From: Peribacillus butanolivorans
GTDB lineage: Bacteria; Bacillota; Bacilli; Bacillales; DSM-1321
Length of the DNA stretch: 64,000 bases
Direction of reading: 5' to 3'
Assembly (NCBI RefSeq): GCF_001273755.1
Contig: NZ_LGYA01000001.1
Span: 1,658,362-1,722,361, forward strand
Part shown: in pieces, positions 8,166-17,033 of the stretch
Position numbering within the stretch: position 1 is the stretch's first letter
How the letters are laid out: the number at the start of each line of letters is the position of its first letter
Translations under genes and position numbers: made by a program
The notes under the pieces: model-generated
Databases searched by the model: none
What the model saw: the letters and a program-made list of their open reading frames with translations, nothing else
What the model was told of the DNA's origin: nothing

Positions 8166-8470
8166 TTTGTTTATAATAAAGAAAAGCCTTTAATTAAACT
8201 ACAAAAAAGCGAATATTTGTATTACAAATATTGTATAAAAAACTGTTGAGTTAATCAAGAGTTTTCTTTAATGACTACAACCTGGTTTCGCAAACTGTAA
8301 AACTTAATAATAAAAGGGAAGTACTTTTGAAACTTTACTGATGTAAAAGGGTACTTTTAAGTTGTTTTCAGTCCTCAATTAATGGAATGTTATTTAGCTT
8401 ATTCTCATTAACAAATAAATTGAGGTTTTTGTTTTTAAATATTTGCATTTATGAGTGAGCGACATGAGCA

Positions 8471-8767
8471 ATGCAACTATGTTTAGAAAGACTGACGACT
8501 AGAAAAGTGACAAGACGAATTGTACCATTTCTTATTGTCTTGTATGTAATCGCATTCATTGAAAGAGCGAATTTAGGTTATGCGGCTTTGGACATGAACG
8601 AGGCACTGGCACTGACAAGCCAGATGTTTGGAATCGTTTCTGGTATTTTCTTTATCAGCTATTTCTTGTTTGAAATTCCAAGCAATGTGATGCAGGAAAA
8701 GTCCGGGGCGCGAAAATGGATTGCACGTATTCTCGTTACGTGGGGAGACGTGGTAGCGTTGACATAA
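8471..8767 (+). pseudogene. MFS transporter, N-terminal fragment (anion:cation symporter type)
   Basis: Only about 97 residues, against more than 400 for a complete carrier. The segment VTRRIVPFLIVLYVIAFIERANLGYA and the second helix region ending FEIPSNVMQEKSGARKWIARI are typical of ACS-type MFS carriers for hexuronates and related organic acids. The frame ends in TAA right after ILVTWGDVVALT, where a family member would continue. The start also looks disturbed: an upstream ATG (8464) reads MSNATMFRKTDD in another frame. It stands divergent from the glc operon and may once have imported its substrate. Confidence 0.75.
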
Positions 8768-8781
8768 ATAAAAAAACATTT

Positions 8782-8820
8782 CATTGCATAAAAATACAAA
8801 ATAATATATTTTTATAATAA
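8782..8820. promoter_or_regulatory. ARG box (ArgR/AhrC operator)
   Basis: CATTGCATAAAAATACAAA closely follows the Bacillus ARG box consensus (CATGAATAAAAATKCAAK) and is followed by an inverted half ATATTTTTAT, giving the two-half-site arrangement that the arginine repressor prefers. It ends 30 bases before an ArgA-like gene. Confidence 0.65.
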
Positions 8821-8849
8821 ACATTCTAAGATCTAAAAGGAGATAAGAT

Positions 8850-9305
8850 ATGGATATTTATCATGCAGTAACCAGTGATGTTAAATATATTTATAATTTA
8901 ATACAAATTCAGGCTGAACAAGGAGTAGTTTTGCCTCGTACAAAATTATCACTATATCAACATTTACAATGTATGTATGTCATGAAAGAGGATAATAAAA
9001 TACTTGGGGTTGCCGGATTACATGTTTTAGGTCAGGACCTAGCAGAGGTACGTTCATTAGTCGTAGATCCAAATCATTCTGGTCAAGGTATAGGTCGTAA
9101 ATTAGTTAATCATATTATAAATGAAGCTTCACGACTTGAAATTAGCAGATTAATATCATTAACATACGAAACGGAGTTTTTTAAAAAATGTAACTTTGAA
9201 ATTATTTCAAAGGATACTTTGCCAGAAAAAGTGTGGATTGATTGTATGAATTGCCCCAAGTTTAACTCTTGTGATGAAGTTGCAATGATTAATTATATTG
9301 GATAA
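8850..9305 (+). CDS. ArgA-like N-acetyltransferase (short-form N-acetylglutamate synthase type)
   Basis: 151 residues with a single GNAT domain. The acetyl-CoA binding motif A is VRSLVVDPNHSGQGIGRKLV at about 69-88; the C-terminal LPEKVWIDCMNCPKFNSCDE is typical of short ArgA-type acetyltransferases, with a small cysteine cluster. AAAGGAGAT precedes the ATG. Such enzymes make N-acetylglutamate from acetyl-CoA and glutamate, the first step of arginine synthesis. The ARG box immediately upstream supports that role independently. No other arg gene is adjacent. The alternative is an unrelated GNAT that happens to sit behind an AT-rich palindrome. Confidence 0.75.
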   Translation: MDIYHAVTSDVKYIYNLIQIQAEQGVVLPRTKLSLYQHLQCMYVMKEDNKILGVAGLHVLGQDLAEVRSLVVDPNHSGQGIGRKLVNHIINEASRLEISRLISLTYETEFFKKCNFEIISKDTLPEKVWIDCMNCPKFNSCDEVAMINYIG

Positions 9306-9501
9306 AAAAATTATCATCGAGTCCATGGCTGTCATGAATAAAGGCGGATTACACATTTCCGTTCATGGTATTTTAAGGAGAAAGCACCTTATGGTAAGTG
9401 GTTAGAAAGAGAGGATGGAATACGGGAGAGATAAGTATCTTTAAGTAAAATATGTATTTATAGCTTTAAAATATAAAAAGTAAAGGTTACGAGAGAGATA
9501 T
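9306..9501. other. intergenic with short coding-like remnant
   Basis: About 9349-9434 reads HFRSWYFKEKAPYGKWLERED, ending in TAA; it looks like the tail of a lost protein, without start. No family recognised. Confidence 0.25.
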
Positions 9502-9990
9502 TTGAGACAAATAATTGTAACTTTAAACAAACACTTTAACTCTCTAGAAAGATATATATTTGATTTGGGAAATATAATTAAAGAACTAAATTTAGATGAA
9601 AAACCAAATAAGCAGGTTGATTCATATATTTATGAGGAATTTAGAGATAAAACTCAATTTATTGAAAATAAAATATTGAATTTAATGGGTGATATGCAAA
9701 GCGACTCTATTTCGTACAACAAATTTAAAAGAGCACTTGTAAAACGAAACATTGAAGTAAAACAATTAATAGGGAAAATTCTAGAAGAATTATCAAAGTT
9801 GCTTAATGAAATGAATACTATGAGAAACTGGGGACTGCACGAACCAGAATCACTTTTAAACGCACATTTAGAAAATATCAAAGAATTTTGGCCAAAGGAA
9901 GAATTAGATTGGTATTTTAATAATTTCAATCCTATACACGTACCCATATTTGAAAAATATGAAGGTAAATGGATTATTAGTTTATTATGA
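9502..9990 (+). CDS. HEPN-like helical protein of unknown function
   Basis: 162 residues from a TTG start with GAGAGAGAT upstream; the spacing is acceptable but no ATG alternative exists near the N-terminus. The protein is almost entirely helical (LERYIFDLGNIIKELN, IGKILEELSKLLNEMN) and contains TMRNWGLHEPES near residues 108-119, an R-x4-H motif of the type found in HEPN domains, many of which are RNases acting in toxin-antitoxin or defence systems. The motif is my only evidence for HEPN; the fold cannot be confirmed by eye. A decayed ORF follows at 10020, so a partner gene may have been lost. Confidence 0.5.
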   Translation: MRQIIVTLNKHFNSLERYIFDLGNIIKELNLDEKPNKQVDSYIYEEFRDKTQFIENKILNLMGDMQSDSISYNKFKRALVKRNIEVKQLIGKILEELSKLLNEMNTMRNWGLHEPESLLNAHLENIKEFWPKEELDWYFNNFNPIHVPIFEKYEGKWIISLL

Positions 9991-10019
9991 GAGTTGTAAA
10001 GGAAACTTAGAATATTATA

Positions 10020-10181
10020 AAGCCATTTACGAATATATTTTCTAAAGACTATAGGTTATTATCCGGTGAAGAAGATATAAAAATTAATTTAAAGAAGATA
10101 AAAGTGCGTCCTTTTGAATTAGAAATAAAATTGCCTAATACATCTCTTGAAATGCAAAAAAATCAAAATAATCCAAAATAA
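10020..10181 (+). pseudogene. short ORF remnant after the HEPN-like gene
   Basis: The frame KPFTNIFSKDYRLLSGE continues for 53 codons to a TAA without an ATG start; codon choice looks coding. A neighbouring frame (CKGNLEYYKAIYEYIF) leads into it, suggesting a frameshifted gene. No family recognised. Confidence 0.35.
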
Positions 10182-10366
10182 AGTATTTTGAGAAGAATTT
10201 ATAAAGAAACGAACACATGTTCCTTTCAAAAATAACCATAGGAAAGTTCTATTTAGAAAATATAGTAACTGTAGCTCTTATTTAAATGGAAAATCAATAA
10301 ATTAAGTGATCAAATAGTAACCTGATTTGTTTCTGAACTCAACCAATCAGGTTACATAACCCCACC

Positions 10367-10405
10367 AGCATCTCTTGTGTTGCCACATACACTCCGCATT
10401 GTGAA
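10367..10405 (+). repeat. direct repeat upstream of dus, copy 1
   Basis: CCCACCAGCATCTCTTGTG, then TGCCACATACACTCCGCA; the second copy at 11797-11842 is in the same orientation on the other side of the dus gene with a handful of mismatches. Confidence 0.65.
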
Positions 10406-10424
10406 GCGGTCGCGTGGTTGGAGT

Positions 10425-10433
10425 TGGTATAAT
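10425..10433 (+). promoter_or_regulatory. extended -10 promoter (TGGTATAAT)
   Basis: Good extended -10 with no clear -35. Oddly, a terminator hairpin begins five bases later, so any transcript from here would meet it almost at once. Confidence 0.4.
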
Positions 10434-10437
10434 AGAA

Positions 10438-10478
10438 AAGCAGTTGATATAGAAAAAATCTATACCATCTGCTTTTTT
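10438..10478 (+). terminator. rho-independent terminator
   Basis: AAGCAG..GATATAG pairs with CTATA..CTGCTT across an A-rich loop and is followed by TTTTTTG. Confidence 0.7.
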
Positions 10479-10684
10479 GTTTATAAAAATACCATTCAGG
10501 ACCGATTTTCGTTAAAATAGACATTGCCGATTGTTTTTCACAAATTATAAATGTCCAAATGTACTTGTGTTTGATAATAAGTTATTAAGCATGATATAAG
10601 TGTAAAAGAAGTGGAACATTTGCCTTTATATTTTTTGACGGAGAGTTTGAAGTTGTATCCATAGTGAGAGGATTTGAGTTTGAA

Positions 10685-11647
10685 ATGATAGATAATTTTT
10701 GGCGTGATTTACCACGACCATTTTTTGTACTTGCACCAATGGAAGATGTGACAGATGTTGTTTTTCGTCACGTAGTAAGTGAAGCCGGTCGACCGGATGT
10801 ATTTTTCACAGAGTTTACAAACTCGGATAGCTATTGTCATCCAGAGGGCATGAAAAGTGTGCGTGGCCGTTTGATTTTTACAGAAGATGAACAGCCAATG
10901 GTGGCACATATTTGGGGGGATAATCCCGAATATTTCCGTCAAATGAGTATTGGCATGGCAGAGCTAGGATTTAAAGGCATCGATATTAATATGGGCTGCC
11001 CTGTACCGAATGTGGCATCGAGAGGGAAAGGTAGTGGCCTTATTCTGCGTCCAAACGTTGCGGCAGAACTTATTCAAGCAGCAAAAGCGGGCGGACTGCC
11101 TGTCAGCGTGAAAACACGACTTGGCTATGAGGATGTAAATGAGTGGGAGGAGTGGCTAACGCATATTTTAAAACAGGATATTGCGAACCTTTCTATTCAT
11201 TTACGTACAAGAAAGGAAATGAGCCAAGTAGATGCGCATTGGGAGCTAATTCCGGAAATCAAAAAATTACGTGACCGTATCGCACCAAATACGCTACTAA
11301 CAATCAATGGAGACATTCCTGACCGTCAAACTGGGCTGCAGCTTGCTGAACAATATGGTATTGATGGCGTTATGATCGGGCGAGGTATTTTTAAAAATCC
11401 TTTTGCTTTTGAAAAAGAGCCAAGAGAGCATAGCAGTAAAGAATACCTTGATCTTTTAAGACTGCAGCTTGATCTTCAAGATCAATATGCGGAAGCACTG
11501 CCACGTTCAATCACAGGGCTTCATCGCTTTTTCAAAATTTATGTCAAAGGATTCCGTGGAGCTGGTGAATTAAGAAATCAATTGATGAACACGAAATCAA
11601 CAGATGAAGTGCGTGCATTGCTTGATAACTTTGGAAAAGAATGTTGA
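10685..11647 (+). CDS. dus: tRNA-dihydrouridine synthase
   Basis: About 320 residues. The FMN-binding TIM barrel starts with [13 protein letters not shown] (16-28); [11 protein letters not shown] contains the catalytic Cys near 104, followed by the GKGSGLI loop; later [21 protein letters not shown] and [13 protein letters not shown] bind the flavin phosphate. It reduces specific uridines of tRNA to dihydrouridine. Length and motifs resemble the YfjN-type second Dus of Bacillus. The ATG at 10685 is preferred over the GTG at 10664; GAGAGGA is upstream with somewhat long spacing. It appears monocistronic and is flanked by direct repeats. Confidence 0.92.
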   Translation: MIDNFWRDLPRPFFVLAPMEDVTDVVFRHVVSEAGRPDVFFTEFTNSDSYCHPEGMKSVRGRLIFTEDEQPMVAHIWGDNPEYFRQMSIGMAELGFKGIDINMGCPVPNVASRGKGSGLILRPNVAAELIQAAKAGGLPVSVKTRLGYEDVNEWEEWLTHILKQDIANLSIHLRTRKEMSQVDAHWELIPEIKKLRDRIAPNTLLTINGDIPDRQTGLQLAEQYGIDGVMIGRGIFKNPFAFEKEPREHSSKEYLDLLRLQLDLQDQYAEALPRSITGLHRFFKIYVKGFRGAGELRNQLMNTKSTDEVRALLDNFGKEC

Positions 11648-11796
11648 TGGGACGGGGACAGTGAAATGATGTAACTCTCAAAAAGTTAGAGAAAAAATGA
11701 ATCACATCAACTCATGTGTACTTATTTTATTCAGTTTCAAGTTCCTTTGCAGCCGGCAACTTTTGTTTTGATACAGTCTGTTTTCTAGAATGTAAT

Positions 11797-11842
11797 AAAC
11801 CCACCAGCACCCTTGTGATGCCACATACACTCTGCACATGAG
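11797..11842 (+). repeat. direct repeat downstream of dus, copy 2
   Basis: CCCACCAGCACCCTTGTGAT with GCCACATACACTCTGCA; matches copy 1 at 10367-10405. Confidence 0.65.
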
Positions 11843-11968
11843 GAGTGCTAGATGTTTCTAGCGAATGTTTTTTCCACTCAACCGAAACCTGCTGCAAAAT
11901 TGAAGAAATAAAGAATAGAAAATGATTAGGATTCTATCTCAATTATAGGATTTTTTTGGATTAACTAG

Positions 11969-11990
11969 GTGGAACCGTACCATAAGTATC
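11969..11990 (+). repeat. GAACCGTACCATAAGTA dispersed repeat, copy 1
   Basis: Identical in its 17-base core to copies at 18538 and 21293, but diverging after AAGTA. Confidence 0.6.
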
Positions 11991-12095
11991 GATTCTTAGA
12001 TCAATATTTCCTTTAATCAGAAACATTGTTCTTGATAAGTTCTTTTGCAATTGTCCGCTTGATTTTTAGAGGTAAGCACCTAGTCCTATTTTTAA

Positions 12096-12135
12096 AAGAA
12101 GTATCAAAGAACAACTCAACGTTCTTGATACTTCT
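12096..12135 (-). terminator. terminator of the DHA1 transporter gene
   Basis: AAGAAGTATCAAAGAAC and GTTCTTGATACTTCTT form a 16-bp stem with a run of T in minus-strand sense; it lies about 120 bases past the transporter stop. Confidence 0.75.
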
Positions 12136-12256
12136 TTCTTCAATTTTATTTGAAAGATTAACTATAATCTCGTTTATTCTGCCATGGAATGATTTTTGTT
12201 TTTTGTTCTATTGGAGGTACCATAGGAAGCATACCAAGGCGTTCGTAGCTTCTCTC

Positions 12257-13447
12257 TTATGCTGGTTTCTTTTGTTTTTGGTCTAAGCGATGACTTAGGA
12301 AAGTTAGAAGACTTGCAAAGATAGCAACCAGCCCACCGACCAATGTCACATTCATCAAATTTCCCTGATGGTAAACAATTCCGCCTAATGCGGAACCAAA
12401 GGCGATACCGACATTACTTGCTACTGGCATCAGTGAAGCAGCTAGTCCTGTAGCTTTTGGTTGATAAATAACGGCAAGGTCTATCAAATAAAGCTGGGTA
12501 GATGTTGTTAAAAGGATAGCCATTAATGACATCAAGCTAATATTAACCAATCCAAAGATAAAATTATCTGTCGTCCAATATAAACTGATCAGAACAATTG
12601 CTTGTACGAGAAAAACAAACCGGAGGCGTCCGATAGCATTGTAGCTGGCAATTTTACCAGCGAGTATGTTGCTGAAAATGGAAATAAATCCGTAGCCAAA
12701 CAAGATCAAACTGATTGAACTACTCGGTGCTTCCATTCCTTTTAGGATCGGAACAAGATACGTATAAACGGCATACGTTGCTCCAAATCCAAGAGATGGA
12801 ATGAAAAAAGCCATTAAGATTCGTGGGTGTGTTAACAAAGAAAATTGCTCACGCATTGAACTGCGGAATGTACTGTGCATAGTAGGCAAAATGAAGAAAG
12901 ATGCCAAAAACGCAATTCCACCGAGAAAAGTAGTTAACAGGAAGGTTGCATTCCAGTCGTACCAATCAGCGATGACAGTGCCTATTGGTACTCCAATTAC
13001 GTTTGCAAGAGTAAAACCACCGAAAACGAATGATATAGCAAGTCCACGTTTTGCGATTGGTATGGTTTCACTTGCAACAATCATGGAAAGCGAAATTAAA
13101 ACTCCTGTTACAATCGCAGTCATCATCCGAAGTACAAGGAGCATGATGTAGCTCGTCGAAATCACGCACAAAGCATTCAGGATGATGAACGAACCTATCA
13201 AAAACAACATCCATTTACGCTTTGGAAAATGGCTTGTTGTCGACATCACGAGTGGTGTGGCAATGGCAAACGTAATCGCAAACGCAGAAACGAGTGTACC
13301 TGCTTTTGCATTTGTTATATGGAGACTCGAGGAAATATCGGTTAAGATCCCGATTATAACAAATTCGCTTGTCCCGAGAACAAATGTTAATAAAGTAAGT
13401 GTTAAGATGAGTAGCCAATGTCGCTTGGATAATTCTGTAGCGTGCAT
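12257..13447 (-). CDS. MFS transporter, DHA1 family (drug/sugar efflux type)
   Basis: 396 residues with 12 predicted membrane helices. The start RHWLLILTLTLLTFVLGTSEFVIIGIL is the hallmark of the DHA1 Cmr/AraJ/NepI-like group, and the motif A region HFPKRKWMLF lies between helices 2 and 3. GAGG sits a few bases before the ATG. Such carriers are proton-driven exporters of drugs, nucleosides or sugars; the substrate is not predictable. The gene is monocistronic with its own terminator. No regulator is adjacent. Confidence 0.85.
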   Translation of the reverse strand: MHATELSKRHWLLILTLTLLTFVLGTSEFVIIGILTDISSSLHITNAKAGTLVSAFAITFAIATPLVMSTTSHFPKRKWMLFLIGSFIILNALCVISTSYIMLLVLRMMTAIVTGVLISLSMIVASETIPIAKRGLAISFVFGGFTLANVIGVPIGTVIADWYDWNATFLLTTFLGGIAFLASFFILPTMHSTFRSSMREQFSLLTHPRILMAFFIPSLGFGATYAVYTYLVPILKGMEAPSSSISLILFGYGFISIFSNILAGKIASYNAIGRLRFVFLVQAIVLISLYWTTDNFIFGLVNISLMSLMAILLTTSTQLYLIDLAVIYQPKATGLAASLMPVASNVGIAFGSALGGIVYHQGNLMNVTLVGGLVAIFASLLTFLSHRLDQKQKKPA

Positions 13448-14017
13448 AAATACCTCTTTTCTTAGATGAATGTAAATGTGTCACAGGGTAGATAAACAAT
13501 CGTACTATCATACCATAAAACACTTTTACGAGGAAACCCCTTGCTTAGTTATCGTTGATTATCTCTTTAAAAATTGATTAACGTTAAAAAGTACATTTTA
13601 TAGAAACATCATATAGATATAACTTGATTTTAAAAAGTTCTCGATATCCATAAAAATACCAATTATATTTTACCCGCTTGATGATCATTATAAATAAAGA
13701 AGAAGGGGCTAGTGATTACGTATGATTCACATCATATAGTAAATGAGGTGTCAGTTAAAGACGTTTAACTTAACTACTAGAAGCTTCATTAAAAAATCGT
13801 TTCGAGCAAGGAGATGGTTCGCTTGCACGTAAAAGCAGAAAACTCATTCAATAATTGTCATTTATGCTTTGAAAGTTGAGGAAACTTTTAAGATATAGGG
13901 GATGGTTGCTTTGGATGGAAAACTCTAGTCAGATACCCGTATTTACTCTAATGTAGATGAGGTGTTTATCGCAGAGAATTTATGCTAATTCGAAATGAAG
14001 CAAACCCCTTTTTTCAG

Positions 14018-14050
14018 ACAGGGTGCAACTTTCCGTTGCATCCTGTTTTT
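14018..14050 (+). terminator. rho-independent terminator
   Basis: ACAGGGTGCAAC-TTTCC-GTTGCATCCTGT followed by TTTTAT. No intact gene precedes it. Confidence 0.8.
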
Positions 14051-14187
14051 ATGTGTGTTCTTTTCTTGTTATTACTAGGGTGAGTTATAACCAACATTGT
14101 TAAATCTTTTTCGCGTTGCGGCTGTTTTAACTCAAAGTAGAGATAAAAACACAGGGTGAGTGGGAAATCAACATAACTCGCTTTTAA

Positions 14188-14352
14188 AATTTTGATAATT
14201 ACTTATACTGGTGTCGTTGGCTTGAGTTAAATAAAAACTTGGCATTTGAAAATCGGGTAGAACAAATGCTTATTTTAGCTTGTCAAAAATCTAACTATTT
14301 CACAGTAGAATCATTAAAAGAAAACAAAAATCACCTGTTTCAGCGACTATAA
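14188..14352 (+). pseudogene. C-terminal remnant of an unknown protein
   Basis: A 54-codon open stretch without start (NYLYWCRWLELNKNLAF...VESLKENKNHLFQRL) ends in TAA. It looks coding by composition but matches no family I know. Confidence 0.35.
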
Positions 14353-14573
14353 GTAGGAGAGGAACTTCTCTTTCCAGTTCCATTCTTTATTCCTTCTATG
14401 TACTTATGTCCCCCTTTACTCGTTTATTGTTTCATTTTACCGTTACCTGTTATGTACAAAAAAAAATTCAAAACGGATTAATAAGGAAAAGCATAAGGGT
14501 AACAAGATGATAAAAATATAATACTCTAATATCAGGAAGAAAACATAAATCAAACAAAAAGGATGGGATCCTG

Positions 14574-14801
14574 ATGGTTGATGAAAATAAGCAAAAAAAC
14601 AAACGGGAACAATGGAAAAAGAAAGTTATGGATAATCTGAAGAGGGAAGCTGTCAAAAATATCATAGCAAGAACGGGAGACCTAGCAAGATTAGATGCTA
14701 AAGTCAATAATACTTACACTGTATACATCAAGGATGGAAGGATGATAAAGCAACCTACAAATGGGAAGTGTGTTGTTATTAATGGAAAAATCCAAAATTA
14801 A
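14574..14801 (+). CDS. small basic protein of unknown function (75 aa)
   Basis: AAAGGATGGGATCCTG precedes the ATG, so translation is plausible though the spacing is uneven. The protein has a very basic helical N-terminus (MVDENKQKNKREQWKKKVMD) and a C-terminal beta-rich half (TYTVYIKDGRMIKQPTNGKCVVINGK). No signal peptide, membrane segment or recognised domain. It could be a nucleic-acid-binding small protein, but this is a guess from charge alone. Confidence 0.5.
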   Translation: MVDENKQKNKREQWKKKVMDNLKREAVKNIIARTGDLARLDAKVNNTYTVYIKDGRMIKQPTNGKCVVINGKIQN

Positions 14802-14978
14802 AATTTGTGAAGGAATAGAGAATACACATTATAGAAGGCGAAGGTATATAGCGGTTGGACCACGGTAATTGGTGCAAGGTCATAACAAAGTTTATAGTGC
14901 TAACATGTATGGTAAGCTTTCTGGAGACAAGATAGTGTATAGAATTCGAGGTCCTTACTTTTATGAAGCTCTAATTTG

Positions 14979-15118
14979 ATTAGATTTGGTACATTTGAGT
15001 GTGCAACGAGCAGATCGAACTAGAAACCCACATACAGGAGAAGAAATACAAATTGGTGCTTCCAAGGTTTACTGCTTTTAAACCGGATAAGGAAAAGAGA
15101 CGGTTAAAAATAAAAAAG
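14979..15118 (+). pseudogene. decayed HU-type DNA-binding protein, C-terminal fragment
   Basis: The frame reads VQRADRTRNPHTGEEIQIGASKV, the DNA-wrapping arm and following strand of HU (HBsu-type R-x-x-RNPQTGEEI-x-I-x-x-x-KV). A single frameshift later the next frame gives TAFKPDKEKRR, the expected PAFKPGKEL end. The N-terminal dimerisation half cannot be found, and an in-frame TGA precedes the motif. It is thus a 5'-truncated, frameshifted copy rather than the main HU gene. Confidence 0.75.
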
Positions 15119-15129
15119 TAGTATAGCGT

Positions 15130-15174
15130 AAAAAAATACTCTGGGATGAGATATTCTCCAGAGTATTTTTTTTC
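15130..15174 (+). terminator. terminator of the decayed HU gene
   Basis: AATACTCTGG and CCAGAGTATT form the stem, followed by eight T; still intact although the gene is broken. Confidence 0.8.
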
Positions 15175-15577
15175 TTTATGTAAAGTTAGGTTTTATACTT
15201 TCGCATCTGTTTTCACATAGATAAGTGCTACGGGTAAAATGCAAAACACTTTTAAGTGAGCTTGAGAGATGCACCTATTTTTACAGAATGAGAGGAGGGA
15301 AGGGATGTAGTGGGAGGGGATGTTACTGAACCCTTTTGATAAATGTCGAAAAACTTTGCACCACAAATAACAATGGTGTGGAAAGTGACCACTGTGTGAT
15401 ATCAGCCATTATGAAGAAATTCCAATATAATAGTTAATTCTCGAACTTCGTTAGCTACATAGTTTAAACACCAAATTTTAAAAATGTTGTCTCTAATAAA
15501 ATAGAATCCCATTAATACTTTAGTCAATTTGCTCTGTTGAGTGCAAAATCATTAAAAAACATAACTGATCGTTTATC
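15175..15577. other. intergenic, nothing recognised
   Basis: No ORF, repeat or hairpin that I can support. Confidence 0.4.
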
Positions 15578-15605
15578 TTGTATTAACCATTAAAAGTAGT
15601 ATTAT
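15578..15605 (+). promoter_or_regulatory. sigma-A type promoter of the EamA transporter gene
   Basis: TTGTAT and TATTAT with a 16-base spacer, about 33 bases before the start codon. Confidence 0.45.
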
Positions 15606-15637
15606 GATTTAGGTACGAATGTTAAGGAGGCACAACT

Positions 15638-16537
15638 ATGAAACAAATTTCTCGAACAAATACAGCTTTACTGCTTATATTTCTTGTAGTTGTGTGGGGC
15701 GTTAATTGGCCATTATCTAAAATGGCGCTGAATTATACACCACCAATATTATTTGCGGGAACAAGAACTATATTGGGTGGTCTGATTTTACTAATTTTTG
15801 CTCTACCGAGATATAAAAAACTTCGCTTTAAAAAAACATGGCATTTTTACCTAATTTCTGCTTCTCTAAACATTATTCTCTTTTACGGCCTTCAAACGGT
15901 AGGTCTTGGTTTTGCACCTGCGGGATTATTTTCGGCCATTGTGTTCATTGAGCCAGTTTTACTTGGAGTTTTCTGTTGGATTTGGCTAGGGGAATCGATG
16001 TATGGATTAAAAATTATTGGATTAATTCTTGGCTTCGCAGGTGTTGCTATTATAAGTGCAGGAGGATTTACAGGTAATGTTTCAGCGATTGGAATTATTC
16101 TAGCCCTTGGCTCTGCTTTATCCTGGGGGTTAGGTACTGTTTTTATTAAGAAAACAGGTGATCGTGTAGACTCAATTTGGATGGTTACATTACAACTTAT
16201 TATGGGAGGCATTTTTTTATTAAGTGTAGGCTCCAGCGTTGAAAGCTGGTCAAATATCCAGTGGGAATTGCCATTTATTATAAATTTATTATTCATCTCT
16301 ATCTTTGTAATTGCATTTGGGTGGCTTGCATTCTTTACACTTGTAGGTTCAGGAGAAGCGAGCAAAGTAGGTTCATTTACGTTCCTTATCCCGCTTATTG
16401 CAATCCTTTGCAGTTCTTTTATGTTGCATGAAAAAATTACACTAAATTTATTAGTTGGCCTTTTATTTATCTTGATTAGTATTTTGTTTGTAAACATAAA
16501 ACTAAAATCACAGACATTACCAGACTCAAATTTATAA
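15638..16537 (+). CDS. EamA/DMT family transporter (RhaT-like permease)
   Basis: 299 residues with ten hydrophobic helices arranged as two EamA repeats, the usual length of the family. The first repeat opens with LLIFLVVVWGVNWPLSKMAL and contains the conserved GLGFAPAGLFSAIVFIEPVLLG segment; the second ends with GSFTFLIPLIAILCSSFMLHEKI. TAAGGAGG precedes the ATG by 7 bases. Members export or import amino acids and other small metabolites; this one cannot be assigned a substrate. It is monocistronic. Confidence 0.88.
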   Translation: MKQISRTNTALLLIFLVVVWGVNWPLSKMALNYTPPILFAGTRTILGGLILLIFALPRYKKLRFKKTWHFYLISASLNIILFYGLQTVGLGFAPAGLFSAIVFIEPVLLGVFCWIWLGESMYGLKIIGLILGFAGVAIISAGGFTGNVSAIGIILALGSALSWGLGTVFIKKTGDRVDSIWMVTLQLIMGGIFLLSVGSSVESWSNIQWELPFIINLLFISIFVIAFGWLAFFTLVGSGEASKVGSFTFLIPLIAILCSSFMLHEKITLNLLVGLLFILISILFVNIKLKSQTLPDSNL

Positions 16538-17033
16538 AATAAGGCTGTTTTCTAAAATATTATAATTTGATTACGATCTAGATCGGTCGCTTTATACATA
16601 TAAAATGCCATTAGGTCAAATATCGTTATGGACACATATCCGAGTTTGATTATATGGATGATCAAACCAGTTTAGTCTTATTGGCAGACTTGGCTAATAC
16701 TTTCCCATTTATTTCTTAGGGTGAGATTATGTAAAAAGTTGGAGTTATCCGAGCTATTGGTCGGAAAAACAACAATAAAGATTAAGATTTTTTATATTAT
16801 AAAATAAACCTCGTTAGAATATGTGTAGTTTTCTTTAACCATATTTTGCTAAGAAAATGTTAATTATACTAATCGTTAATAAAAAAAACCACTCTTTAAA
16901 AAAGAGTGGATTTTTTATATTTATTTGTTTTATTGCGTAAATCTGTCACTTCTATGCTCTCTACAATACATTTCATGACAAAGGTCTGTTTTTCTATAGC
17001 ATCTTTATGATTTACAAACAGAATCTCTTCTAA
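16538..17033. other. intergenic with one bidirectional terminator
   Basis: No gene recognised. CCACTCTTT/AAAGAGTGG flanked by A- and T-runs at 16883-16918 can stop transcription in both directions. Confidence 0.5.
16883..16918. terminator. bidirectional terminator
   Basis: 9-bp stem with A-tract before and T-tract after; lies between the EamA gene (plus) and the YczE-like gene (minus). Confidence 0.75.

Larger units (their letters stand above)
10182..10684. other. intergenic before dus: inverted repeat, direct repeat and hairpins
   Basis: Holds an 11-bp inverted repeat (GTAACCTGATT at 10317 with its complement ending at 10355), a direct repeat at 10367-10405 shared with 11797-11842, an extended -10 at 10425 and a terminator at 10438. 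No gene is seen. Confidence 0.5.
13448..14573. other. 1.1-kb gap with decayed coding stretches
   Basis: Around 13790-14010 several frames show short coding-like stretches broken by stops, ending at a good terminator (14018-14050), so a gene was probably lost here. A second remnant lies at 14188-14352. No family recognised. Confidence 0.4.

Noticed and set aside
8463-8500. Alternative start MSNATMFRKTD for the MFS fragment
   Set aside because: That frame hits a stop after a dozen codons; it probably is the original start shifted by an indel, which only strengthens the pseudogene call.
12026-12286. Plus-strand 86-codon ORF
   Set aside because: Crosses the transporter terminator and lacks a ribosome binding site.
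15892-16497. Minus-strand 201-codon ORF opposite the EamA transporter
   Set aside because: Antisense to a well-supported ten-helix transporter; no ribosome binding site.
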